Positions 43,652 to 51,028 of a DNA stretch of 64,000 nucleotides are shown one piece after another. Source of the stretch: Myroides sp. NP-2 (GTDB lineage: Bacteria > Bacteroidota > Bacteroidia > Flavobacteriales > Flavobacteriaceae); contig NZ_JACHTD010000001.1 in the NCBI RefSeq assembly GCF_014145665.1, forward strand, positions 372,001 to 436,000. The letters run 5' to 3'. Both the position numbers and the translations under genes were made by a program. How positions within the stretch are numbered: the stretch's first letter is position 1; each line of letters opens with the position of its first letter. The notes below the pieces were generated by a model. It was not told the DNA's origin. It was given only the letters and a program-made list of their open reading frames with translations, and did no database searches.

Positions 43652-45331
43652 ATGAATAAAAAGTATTCTATTTCATTGTTGACTTTAGCTTTAAGTAGTT
43701 CTTTTGCTTTTGCTCAAAGTATTAATGAAGCAAAAACAGCAATCAATGCAGAGCAATTTGATAAGGCTAAAGAAATTTTAAAAGATTTAATCAGTAAGAA
43801 ACCTGCAGAGGGAATCAACTACTATTATTTAGGAGATGTGTTCTTAAGAGAAGACCAATCGGATTCGGCACGTTACTATTTTGATCAAGGACTTCTTGCT
43901 AAAACAAAAGGATCTTTGAATTACGTGGGTCTAGGGCAAATAGAATTAGATAATAATCGTGCGGCAGAGGCTGTAGCTAATTTCTCAAAGGCTGAAAAGG
44001 AAATGAGAAAAAAAGATTATGACGAGCAATTGTTAGTAGCCGCTGCTTATTTGAATTCTAAAATGCCAGATGCAAAGGCAGCTCAAAAAATTGCAGCTGA
44101 TGTTGTTGCGAAAGATTACAGCAATCCAACAGCTCACTTGCTTTTAGGACGTGCTTTTTTAGAGCAAAAGAATTTGAACGATGCGTATTCTTCTTTTAGA
44201 AACGCTTATGATTTAGATAATTCTTTGGTAGAGGCAAAATTGCAAATGGCCATGATTACTAAACGCGCACGTGCCTATGCCGATGCAATAAAGGCATGTG
44301 AAGAGATATTAGCTACGACACCAAATTATGCACCTGCGTATAGAGAAATCGCTGAGATTTCATATATGTGGTCCAAAGTAAATGCTAAACAGGAAAAAGA
44401 ATTAATCGCGCAAGCGGGAGAAAACTATAAAAAGTTCATCAAAGCTACAGATAATTCCATCGATTCTCAAATGCGTTATGCAGACTTTTTAGTACTGACA
44501 GAAAACTATGTAGAACTAGAAAGAGTGGCTACTCAAATGAAAGATATTAAAGGTGTAAATCCTCGTATTCATAGATATTTAGGGTATGCAGCTTACGAAA
44601 ATAAAAATTATGACGTAAGTGCGGATGCTTTAGATAAGTTCTTAAAAGTTTATTTGAAAGAGTCTAAAAGTTTAAACGCCATTGGTAGAGATTACTTGTA
44701 CTTAGGGTTATCTGAAATTGGTCAATCGAACTATGGGGAGAACAAAGAAACCTACCACAAAGGGTTGAACCACTTAAAAGATGCAATCAACGTTGAGTTG
44801 GCTATCGCTGGAGAATTCAACCGTTTCGGATTGGATTTATTCAGAGAGAAAAAATACCAAAACGTAATTGATATCTTGAGTATTTCGGCTGATTTTAAAG
44901 AGTCAAGTGGGTATATTTACGATAATTACTACGTAGGATATTCATACTACCTATTAGGGTCTGAAGATCGTCCAGATAGTGAAGAGCTTTTGAAAAAAGC
45001 AGATGCGTATTTAGCTAAAACGATTGAGGCTTCTCCATTAACACAAGAAGCTTATTTCTACAGAGCACGTGCAAATCGTTACATTGATCACGTAGATGCT
45101 TACGATAGAATGTTTGAGTCATACCAAGGATTCTTAAAAGTATTAGCAGAGAAGAACGAATTGAAAGATCCTTCGAATAAAGAACAAATTATCGAAGCGC
45201 ATACGTCAATCGCTACTTACTACGCAAACAAAGACAAAAACACAGAAGCTATTGCAGAATTCAAAAAAGTATTAAACTTGGATCCTACGAATAGTTTTGC
45301 TAAGAAAACAATCGAAGCAATCAGTAAATAA
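43652..45331 (+). CDS. Secreted tetratricopeptide-repeat protein
   Basis: A 559-residue protein with a signal peptide (1-21, SLLTLALSSSFAFAQ) and TPR helical hairpins almost throughout, for example YYYLGDVFLREDQSDSARYY and a last repeat NTEAIAEFKKVLNLDPTNSFA. It is likely a periplasmic scaffold linked to the TonB system, since it is the last gene of that conserved cluster. No enzymatic motif was seen. Confidence 0.85.
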   Translation: MNKKYSISLLTLALSSSFAFAQSINEAKTAINAEQFDKAKEILKDLISKKPAEGINYYYLGDVFLREDQSDSARYYFDQGLLAKTKGSLNYVGLGQIELDNNRAAEAVANFSKAEKEMRKKDYDEQLLVAAAYLNSKMPDAKAAQKIAADVVAKDYSNPTAHLLLGRAFLEQKNLNDAYSSFRNAYDLDNSLVEAKLQMAMITKRARAYADAIKACEEILATTPNYAPAYREIAEISYMWSKVNAKQEKELIAQAGENYKKFIKATDNSIDSQMRYADFLVLTENYVELERVATQMKDIKGVNPRIHRYLGYAAYENKNYDVSADALDKFLKVYLKESKSLNAIGRDYLYLGLSEIGQSNYGENKETYHKGLNHLKDAINVELAIAGEFNRFGLDLFREKKYQNVIDILSISADFKESSGYIYDNYYVGYSYYLLGSEDRPDSEELLKKADAYLAKTIEASPLTQEAYFYRARANRYIDHVDAYDRMFESYQGFLKVLAEKNELKDPSNKEQIIEAHTSIATYYANKDKNTEAIAEFKKVLNLDPTNSFAKKTIEAISK

Positions 45332-45361
45332 ATAATAGGTATACCAACTATACCTAGTGGT

Positions 45362-45400
45362 AAAAGGCTAATTACATCAAGTAATTAGCCTTTTTTTTTT
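45362..45400 (+). terminator. Strong terminator after the TPR gene
   Basis: A 13-bp stem AAAGGCTAATTAC/GTAATTAGCCTTT with a 5-base loop ends in T10. Confidence 0.95.
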
Positions 45401-45433
45401 ACACTATATCTATTGAAGTTTTCTTAATCCTAC

Positions 45434-45441
45434 TATATTTG
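45434..45441 (+). promoter_or_regulatory. Promoter -7 element almost touching the glycosyltransferase ATG
   Basis: TATATTTG ends four bases before the ATG at 45446, the same arrangement as in rsgA, so the transcript is probably leaderless. Confidence 0.6.
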
Positions 45442-45445
45442 CCAC

Positions 45446-46615
45446 ATGCAATTATCTATAATTATTTTAAACTACAACGTTCGTTTCTTCTTGGAGCAAT
45501 GCATTAAAGCTGTGCAAGCCGCAACTACGGCAATTGAAGCAGAGATTATCGTAGTGGACAATAATTCTCAAGATGGTAGTGCAGAGATGATGCGACAATT
45601 ATTCCCTGAGCTTTTATATATCGAAAATAAAGAAAACATGGGTTTTCCCAAAGGGAATAATATCGGAGTTCAGGAGGCAAAAGGGGAGTATATCTGTATT
45701 CTCAATCCAGATACTGTGGTAGCAGAGGACAGTTTTTTAAAGCTCTTGCACTTATTTAAAAGCAGGGAAGGCCTCGGTATTGTAGGTTGTAAGATGATTG
45801 ATGGTCGAGGGGAATTTTTACCCGAATCAAAAAGGGGAATTCCGACCTATTGGCGGTCTTTGATGAAGGTAACGGGGTTTTATAAGCTCTTTCCTACTAG
45901 TTCGATTGTTAATGGCTATTATGCCGCCCATTTATCCCAAAACACTAGTGGAGCAGTGGAAATCTTAGTCGGAGCTTTTATGTTTATGCCCAAACACCTC
46001 TATTTAACTCTAGGAGGATTTGACGAGCGTTTCTTTATGTATGTAGAGGATACTGATTTGTCCTATGCAAGTTTAAAAGCAGGCTATGAAAACTTTTACT
46101 TTGCTGACACCACAGTGATTCACTACAAAGGAGAAAGCACTATAAAAGATTTGGAATACGTCAAACGATTCCATCGAGGCATCCAGATTTTTTATGAAAA
46201 ACACTTTCGAAAATCCTATTTGTTCGACCTCTTAATGCGCCTTATTACGTTTGTTTTTCTATTGTTTAAGCAAAAGAAACACAGCCCTAAATTGGATATT
46301 GTATCGCATACCATAGTCGTTAGCCCAAATAAGCATTTTAAAAAACAAGTAGAACGCGCGTTAGAACGAAGCATTGAACATGTTGAACAACTGGATAAAC
46401 TTCAAGAAATCCTTCATCAAAAAGTTCAGTCGAATGGCGATTTATTGGAAATTGTCTTCGATGGCGATTATTTAACTAATAAAGAGATCATTACCTTTAT
46501 GCATAAAAATTATAGATCAGAAATAATTTATAAAATTAAACCTGTAAATTCTTTGTTTTTGATTGGTAGTAATGATAGTAATAGTAAAGGTTCGGTAATA
46601 ATTTTAGAAGAATGA
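45446..46615 (+). CDS. Family 2 glycosyltransferase
   Basis: A 389-residue enzyme with a GT-A fold. SIIILNYNVRFFLEQCI begins the protein, VVDNNSQDGS binds the nucleotide-sugar, NPDT (about 91-94) stands for the DxD metal motif, and GGFDERFFMYVEDTDLSY carries the ED base motif of rhamnosyltransferase-like members. A hydrophobic stretch (LLMRLITFVFLLF, about 262-274) may anchor it to the membrane. A role in polysaccharide or glycolipid synthesis is likely. Donor and acceptor are unknown. Confidence 0.88.
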   Translation: MQLSIIILNYNVRFFLEQCIKAVQAATTAIEAEIIVVDNNSQDGSAEMMRQLFPELLYIENKENMGFPKGNNIGVQEAKGEYICILNPDTVVAEDSFLKLLHLFKSREGLGIVGCKMIDGRGEFLPESKRGIPTYWRSLMKVTGFYKLFPTSSIVNGYYAAHLSQNTSGAVEILVGAFMFMPKHLYLTLGGFDERFFMYVEDTDLSYASLKAGYENFYFADTTVIHYKGESTIKDLEYVKRFHRGIQIFYEKHFRKSYLFDLLMRLITFVFLLFKQKKHSPKLDIVSHTIVVSPNKHFKKQVERALERSIEHVEQLDKLQEILHQKVQSNGDLLEIVFDGDYLTNKEIITFMHKNYRSEIIYKIKPVNSLFLIGSNDSNSKGSVIILEE

Positions 46616-46653
46616 TAATTTTATCTTTACGTGGAATAAGTCCGAAATATTAT

Positions 46654-46661
46654 TAAATTTG
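46654..46661 (+). promoter_or_regulatory. Promoter -7 element of the E2 gene
   Basis: TAAATTTG fits TAnnTTTG, 37 bases before the ATG. A TTTAC at 46626 is a weak -33 candidate. Confidence 0.5.
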
Positions 46662-46698
46662 TAATCTGAATTAAGAAACACAACCTTAGGTTATAAAT

Positions 46699-48000
46699 AT
46701 GGCAAAGTTCGAATTGAAATTACCCAAAATGGGAGAAAGTGTTGCGGAAGCAACCATTACAAACTGGTTGAAGAATGTAGGGGATCGCATTGAGGCTGAT
46801 GAGACAGTATTAGAAATCGCAACGGATAAAGTTGACAGTGAAGTTCCATCAGAAGTAGAGGGAACTTTGGTAGAAATATTATTTCAAGTAGACGATGTTG
46901 TTCAAGTAGGACAAACGATCGCTATTATTGAAACTGAAGGAGGAGAAGTTGCTTCAACTCCAGCGGCTACAGCAACTCCAACTGTTGCAGCAGTAGAACA
47001 AACAGTACAGGTGGCACAAGACGTTGCTGCTCCAGTAGATTTTTCAGCTTCTGAAAAATTCTTTTCACCTTTAGTAAAAAATATCGCAAAAGAAGAGGGG
47101 ATCTCTTTGAGTGAATTGGAAGCAATCCAAGGAACAGGGAAAGAAGGCAGAGTGACGAAAAACGATATTTTAGCTTATGTTGAACAAAGAGGCTCTCAGC
47201 CACAAGCAGCAGCTCCAGCAGCGGTTGCTAAAGCTCCAGCAGCTCCGGCTCCAGCAACAGCTACTAAAGCAGTTCCAGTATCAGTAAACGGTGGAGATGA
47301 AATCGTTGAAATGGATCGTATGCGTAAACTGATTTCAGGATACATGGTACAGTCTGTTCAAATTTCAGCTCACGTACAGTCTTTCATCGAAGTGGATGTT
47401 ACTAATATCGTAAACTGGAGAAATAAAGTTAAAAATACTTTCGAAAAGAGAGAAGGTGAGAAACTAACGTTCACACCAATCTTTATGGAAGCAGTGGCTA
47501 AAGCATTAAAAGACTTCCCAGGAATGAATATTTCTGTAGATGGTGATTTCATCATCAAGAAAAAGAATATCAACTTAGGAATGGCTGCAGCATTGCCAAA
47601 TGGAAATTTAATTGTACCTGTAATCAAAAACGCAGATCAATTGAATTTAGTAGGTATGGCTAAAGCGGTAAACGACTTAGGAAACCGTGCAAAAGCTGGT
47701 AAACTAAAACCAGACGATACACAAGGTGGAACGTATACGGTAACAAACGTGGGTACATTTGGAAGTGTATTTGGTACGCCAATCATCAACCAACCACAAG
47801 TAGGTATTTTAGCTTTAGGAGCTATTCGCAAAGTACCTGCAGTTATTGAAACTCCAGAAGGAGATTTCATCGGTATCCGCCAAAAAATGTTCTTATCACA
47901 CAGTTATGACCACCGTGTGGTAGATGGTGCTTTAGGAGGATCATTCGTGAAACGCGTAGCTGATATCTTAGAAGCTTGGGATATCAATAGAGAAATTTAA
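46699..48000 (+). CDS. 2-oxoacid dehydrogenase E2, dihydrolipoamide acyltransferase
   Basis: A 433-residue E2 core protein. Residues 1-77 form the lipoyl domain with the lipoylated Lys44 in ATDKVDSEVPS. An Ala/Pro linker precedes the peripheral-subunit-binding domain (about 116-155, FSPLVKNIAKEEGISLSELE), then a second Ala/Pro linker and the catalytic acyltransferase domain from about 200 to the end with SYDHRVVDG. It could serve the branched-chain, pyruvate or 2-oxoglutarate complex. The lack of E1 or E3 neighbours prevents a choice. Confidence 0.92.
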   Translation: MAKFELKLPKMGESVAEATITNWLKNVGDRIEADETVLEIATDKVDSEVPSEVEGTLVEILFQVDDVVQVGQTIAIIETEGGEVASTPAATATPTVAAVEQTVQVAQDVAAPVDFSASEKFFSPLVKNIAKEEGISLSELEAIQGTGKEGRVTKNDILAYVEQRGSQPQAAAPAAVAKAPAAPAPATATKAVPVSVNGGDEIVEMDRMRKLISGYMVQSVQISAHVQSFIEVDVTNIVNWRNKVKNTFEKREGEKLTFTPIFMEAVAKALKDFPGMNISVDGDFIIKKKNINLGMAAALPNGNLIVPVIKNADQLNLVGMAKAVNDLGNRAKAGKLKPDDTQGGTYTVTNVGTFGSVFGTPIINQPQVGILALGAIRKVPAVIETPEGDFIGIRQKMFLSHSYDHRVVDGALGGSFVKRVADILEAWDINREI

Positions 48001-48005
48001 TTTAG

Positions 48006-48033
48006 TTTACAGTTGACGGTTTACAGTTGACGG
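48006..48033. repeat. Exact 14-bp tandem doublet after the E2 gene
   Basis: TTTACAGTTGACGG is present twice with no gap. Similar AGTTTAC/AGTTAACAGTTGA strings occur at 52503 and 54408. Confidence 0.8.
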
Positions 48034-48048
48034 TAGATTTAAAAAATA

Positions 48049-48083
48049 GTAGGGGTTGTCTTGTATAAGATAACCCCTTTTTT
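48049..48083 (+). terminator. Terminator after the E2 gene
   Basis: The stem AGGGGTTGTCTT/AAGATAACCCCT with a 4-base loop ends in T7. Confidence 0.88.
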
Positions 48084-48098
48084 TGGTTGTAATTTGTT

Positions 48099-48605
48099 TT
48101 ATTTGGATGTAATTTGTTTCTTTTTGGATGGGAGTAAGAAGAGCAAAGGCAATAAAGAGACCGCCAAGATGATCACCAAAAAATACGAACCCAATCCTTC
48201 ACTACTCCCCAAAGCCGTCTGAATGGTTTGGTATTGGAGATAAAAGAAAATGACTAGGGTAATAAGGTTCAAAAAACGCATCATGCGCACGGCTTTGGTG
48301 TACTGTTCCTGAGCATTTTCTTCTGTTATTGTGGTCGGATAATTATAGAGGTGGGGCTTAGTTTGAAAGTAACGCAATAAAATAAAAATAAAAAGGGCGA
48401 TTCCCACTAACAGAAAAAGAGAAGCTTTATGACCATAGGCATCAGGTTCTCCCGCAGCATTGTAGTGCGTAGGAATGGTTTCAGGTAATGACGCATAATA
48501 ATATGCTGTTAGACCGAGGAAGGCAACTAATAGCAGTAAGCTGATTCCATCTATACAACGATCTAATGAGGTTGAAGTGATTTTTAAAATAGGATTTTTG
48601 GCCAT
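48099..48605 (-). CDS. DUF1648 membrane protein
   Basis: A 168-residue protein with four hydrophobic spans. The DUF1648 motif LPETIPTHYNAAGEPDAYG lies between the first two. The family is found in SdpI-like membrane proteins, but the function here is unknown. The stop region overlaps a local duplication of a TGTAATTTGTTT unit, so the last residues (KKKQITSK) may vary among strains. Confidence 0.8.
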   Translation of the reverse strand: MAKNPILKITSTSLDRCIDGISLLLLVAFLGLTAYYYASLPETIPTHYNAAGEPDAYGHKASLFLLVGIALFIFILLRYFQTKPHLYNYPTTITEENAQEQYTKAVRMMRFLNLITLVIFFYLQYQTIQTALGSSEGLGSYFLVIILAVSLLPLLFLLPSKKKQITSK

Positions 48606-48780
48606 AAGGTGTAGTGTATTTAGTTTTTGAATTAAAGGAATTATACATAGATTATTTCAATTTATGTAAATTTCTCATCCTATGTGTGAGGTTGAATTAC
48701 TTCAGTCTAAAACAGCTTGCGATCGTTTTCTTTTTATTTGAGTTGAAGGCTGTACAACAGTGTTTATATGTTGACGTAGA

Positions 48781-49803
48781 TTAGCGTTCTTCTTTCAAAT
48801 AATGCTGATGCATTTTCTCTACGCGTTTGGCAATCTGGCGTTGTAAATGGCGAGGGGAAAGTACTTTAATCGCTTCGCCAAACCCCAAAATCTCGCGTTC
48901 TAGTTCAAAATTGAGTACCACGTCTAATCGTATTTTAATTCCTTTTTCATTTTCTTCTAGCAGTTGTTGAGAGCTGTGAATCGGTTTGGTTTTGACATAA
49001 GGCGCGTGATAGTGATTCACCCATAAAATAACTTTCTGTGCGCGATCTTGTTCTGTTTTCGTTACCCCTAATACATCTTCAAAGTAGCGGTCGAAATCAA
49101 CTCCTTGGTATTCTTTATAAGGTTCATTGGCCAAAGTATATACATGGGTAATGCGATCTAGTGCCAAAGTAAGTAAATGTTTGTTTTTACTACTTCGGGT
49201 AATCAAAAACCAGCGGTTGCGGTATTCTTTCAACAGATAAGGGTAGTAAAATTGTTTGGATGCTTCTTTGGACTTGAACGACTTGTATTCAATAAGCAAG
49301 GTCTGTTTATTTTTAATCGCTTCGTACAACGGGCTGATAAACTTGATTCCCTTCAACAACGGATTGCCTTCCATCTGAATGTAGTTGGGTGCTTTTGTAC
49401 TTCGCGTTAATAAGCTGTTGTCCAATTTGGCTATGACTTCACTCATCTCATCGACCTGACTAAATCCGTTTAAGTGCTTTAAGATGGCAACGACTTCTTT
49501 GAGTTTCTCCATATCGGCATCATTAATCGGAGAGTTTTTGATGCTGTATTGGGGATCTTCATAGGTGTAGTATTTGCGGTCTACAACCACAATAGGAGCG
49601 TTATACCCCAAGCTATCGCTTCGCATGGTTTGTATGTCCATTTGGATAGTGCGCTTGCTGATTCCTGTATCAATTCCTTCGTACTCATATAGCCCATCGG
49701 CAACTTTTTCGATTAGGTCGTCTAACGTCCACTTTCTGAATCGGTTTTGTAAACATTCATCAAGAATGCGATAGCGCAATAAGGCAAGTTTGTTTGTAGC
49801 CAT
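48781..49803 (-). CDS. WYL-domain transcriptional regulator
   Basis: A 340-residue regulator. The N-terminal winged-helix part includes ISKRTIQMDIQTMRSDSLGY (about 58-77). The WYL domain (about 150-230) binds a ligand: LIEYKSFKSKEASKQFYYPYLLKEYRNRWFLITRS. A WCX-like C-terminal part follows (VILWVNHYHAPYVKTKPI onward). The ATG at 49803 (MATNKLALLRYRILDE) is preferred to the longer frame, which would begin at TTG. WYL regulators often control DNA- or RNA-damage functions. It is encoded just before the RtcB operon, divergently from an acetyltransferase gene, so it is the prime candidate regulator of that operon. Confidence 0.87.
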   Translation of the reverse strand: MATNKLALLRYRILDECLQNRFRKWTLDDLIEKVADGLYEYEGIDTGISKRTIQMDIQTMRSDSLGYNAPIVVVDRKYYTYEDPQYSIKNSPINDADMEKLKEVVAILKHLNGFSQVDEMSEVIAKLDNSLLTRSTKAPNYIQMEGNPLLKGIKFISPLYEAIKNKQTLLIEYKSFKSKEASKQFYYPYLLKEYRNRWFLITRSSKNKHLLTLALDRITHVYTLANEPYKEYQGVDFDRYFEDVLGVTKTEQDRAQKVILWVNHYHAPYVKTKPIHSSQQLLEENEKGIKIRLDVVLNFELEREILGFGEAIKVLSPRHLQRQIAKRVEKMHQHYLKEER

Positions 49804-49847
49804 AGCATTGAATTTAAAATACAAGTTCAAAAATAAGTAAAAAGAAA

Positions 49848-49870
49848 GGATTGCGCATAGGGATTGCGCA
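49848..49870. promoter_or_regulatory. Direct repeat GGATTGCGCA in front of the WYL gene
   Basis: GGATTGCGCA occurs at 49848-49857 and again at 49861-49870 (13-base period), in the divergent region between the WYL regulator and the acetyltransferase. The core TTGCGCA resembles the TTGCGTA half-sites of the palindromes at 50616 and 50717, so autoregulation is possible. Confidence 0.5.
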
Positions 49871-49935
49871 GTTGTTAAAACAAAATCAAGAGGTGTGAAT
49901 TAAAAGTGTATATTTAAGTTCTAAATCCGAATGAG

Positions 49936-50499
49936 ATGTTGAAATCCTTTTCTTTTATCCCACAAACCTGCCTTTTAAAGCAAGAAGATGCCGTAATTAT
50001 TAGAGAAGCCCAAGTAGAAGATGCTGAGGCTTTAAATCAATTAATTCGAACGTATTTACAAGACAGTGATTATATTCCTTTAGAAGTAGAGGAATTTACT
50101 AAAACAGAGGAGGAAACCAAACAATGGATTATTTCTTTACAGCAAGCCTCAAATTCGCTTTTATTGGTTGCAGAGCATAACGGACAATTAATCGGAAATA
50201 TAGATGTAACAGGCAGTTCAAGAAAAGCACTGCAACATACTGCAATTATAGGTATGGGAATCTCAAGAGATTGGAGAGGCTGTGGTTTAGGAACCTTACT
50301 TGTTCAGCATGTTATAGATTGGGCAAAATCTACAGATTGCTTGGAAATTTTGTGGCTTCAAGTGTACGAAGAAAACAAAGCAGCTGTTGGTTTATATCAT
50401 AAACATGGTTTTGAAGTTATGGGACGTATGCCCGATTTTATTAAAGTGAGGAAGTGTTATTACACCAATCAAATCATGCAGAGGCAAATAAAAGAATAG
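49936..50499 (+). CDS. GNAT-family N-acetyltransferase
   Basis: A 187-residue acetyltransferase. GMGISRDWRGCGLGTLLVQHV is motif A for acetyl-CoA, and VYEENKAAVGLYHKHGFEVMGR is motif B. It resembles the RimI/RimL-like group that acetylates proteins or small amines. The substrate is unknown. It is transcribed divergently from the WYL regulator and ends at a hairpin terminator. Confidence 0.85.
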   Translation: MLKSFSFIPQTCLLKQEDAVIIREAQVEDAEALNQLIRTYLQDSDYIPLEVEEFTKTEEETKQWIISLQQASNSLLLVAEHNGQLIGNIDVTGSSRKALQHTAIIGMGISRDWRGCGLGTLLVQHVIDWAKSTDCLEILWLQVYEENKAAVGLYHKHGFEVMGRMPDFIKVRKCYYTNQIMQRQIKE

Positions 50500-50517
50500 A
50501 TATACGATTCGAGAAGT

Positions 50518-50563
50518 AAAAAGGGAGTGTTTTTCATAAGAAAAATGACTCCCTTTTTGTTTT
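50518..50563 (+). terminator. Terminator after the acetyltransferase gene
   Basis: An 11-bp stem AAAAAGGGAGT/ACTCCCTTTTT with a long, partly paired loop is followed by a T-rich run. It isolates the downstream leader and RNA-repair operon from the acetyltransferase. Confidence 0.8.
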
Positions 50564-50615
50564 TCTTTCCTTTTAGCCTTTTGTTCGTTGTTTTTTTAGT
50601 CACATTTTTCTTTAA

Positions 50616-50636
50616 CTACGCAGTATATGTGCGTAC
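50616..50636. promoter_or_regulatory. Palindromic operator candidate, copy A
   Basis: CTACGCA, seven bases, TGCGTAC: a near-perfect dyad preceded by TTTAA. Copy B lies exactly 101 bases downstream with the same spacer length. Confidence 0.6.
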
Positions 50637-50716
50637 CTAATAAATCAGTACTGTAGTTTAATATTTTAAACTATTGATAATAAATGTTTTGAAATAATAG
50701 TGTAAAATATTTTAAT

Positions 50717-50737
50717 CTACGCAGATTGTTTGCGTAG
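50717..50737. promoter_or_regulatory. Palindromic operator candidate, copy B
   Basis: CTACGCA, seven bases, TGCGTAG: a perfect dyad preceded by TTTAAT. A promoter-like CATCTTTG at 50747-50754 follows, so a bound regulator would overlap or touch the polymerase site. The WYL regulator at 48781-49803 is the likely ligand-responsive protein. Confidence 0.65.
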
Positions 50738-50848
50738 TTAGGTGTGCATCTTTGTACTGTTCGAAAGATACAAACCTAGGAAGCGTTTCTGTATAGCGCG
50801 GAAGTAAGGGACAATCGTTTACCTTATTCTGTTTGGTCAAGTAGAAAA

Positions 50849-50896
50849 TGAGGTTCGACTCCTCACGTTCTTTAGTAGAATGACTAGTGGTTTAGT
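50849..50896 (+). ncRNA. tRNA-like module A (T-arm, capped helix, partial D-arm)
   Basis: A T-arm is perfect: stem TGAGG/CCTCA with loop TTCGACT (50849-50865). Directly after it a 6-bp helix CGTTCT/AGAATG (one G-U pair) is closed by loop TTAGT (50866-50882), in the place where a tRNA acceptor stem would be. A D-arm-like hairpin follows with only 3 bp, ACT/AGT, and a loop AGTGGTTT (50883-50896) that keeps the GG of D-loops. The arrangement repeats that of module B immediately downstream but is less complete, with no clear closing stem. It may be a degenerate or divergent duplicate in the same RNA. Confidence 0.5.
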
Positions 50897-50900
50897 TTCA

Positions 50901-50969
50901 ATATTCGGGTCGTAGGTTCGAATCCTACCATTGCAATAGCAATGTAACTCAGTGGGTAGAGTAGAATAT
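50901..50969 (+). ncRNA. Circularly permuted tRNA-like RNA module B (Y-RNA-like)
   Basis: Order: anticodon-stem 3' strand ATATTC (50901-50906); five-base variable region GGGTC; T-arm stem GTAGG/CCTAC with loop TTCGAAT (50912-50928). Then an acceptor-like helix CATTGC/GCAATG capped by AATA (50929-50944); TA at the positions of U8 and A9; D-arm ACTC/GAGT with loop AGTGGGTA (50947-50962); one base A as position 26; and anticodon-stem 5' strand GAATAT (50964-50969), which pairs perfectly with the first strand. Every segment has canonical tRNA length, but the circle is opened at the anticodon loop and closed at the acceptor end. This is how the tRNA-mimic module of bacterial Y RNAs is built. It cannot be an ordinary tRNA. 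It lies in the leader of the slipin-RlaP-RlaP-RtcB operon. Confidence 0.75.
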
Positions 50970-50971
50970 CA

Positions 50972-51028
50972 ATTGCCTTAAAAGCAATCTTTGGAGAAGC
51001 TGGAGAACTTCGTTAAAAATCTCCACCA
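50972..51028 (+). ncRNA. 3' hairpins of the tRNA-like leader RNA, one ending in CCA
   Basis: Hairpin ATTGC/GCAAT with 7-base loop CTTAAAA (50972-50988) looks like an isolated anticodon arm (U33 followed by UAA). Hairpin TGGAGA/TCTCCA (51001-51006 with 51020-51025) is followed by CCA at 51026-51028, like a minihelix with a tRNA 3' end. The real 3' end of the RNA is unknown. No long T-run follows. Confidence 0.4.

Noticed and set aside
50877..50934. A linear tRNA formed by the D-arm of module A and the T-arm of module B
   Set aside because: Only about 15 bases lie between them, too few for an anticodon arm plus variable loop, and the outer strands AGAATG and CATTGC pair in only four of six positions.
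50939..51028. A normal tRNA-Leu(UAA) gene, suggested by the D-arm, an anticodon-like hairpin with loop CTTAAAA and a CCA end
   Set aside because: Nine bases instead of one separate the D-arm from the anticodon-like stem, no T-arm precedes the CCA, and the acceptor strand GCAATG pairs upstream with CATTGC, not with the 3' end.
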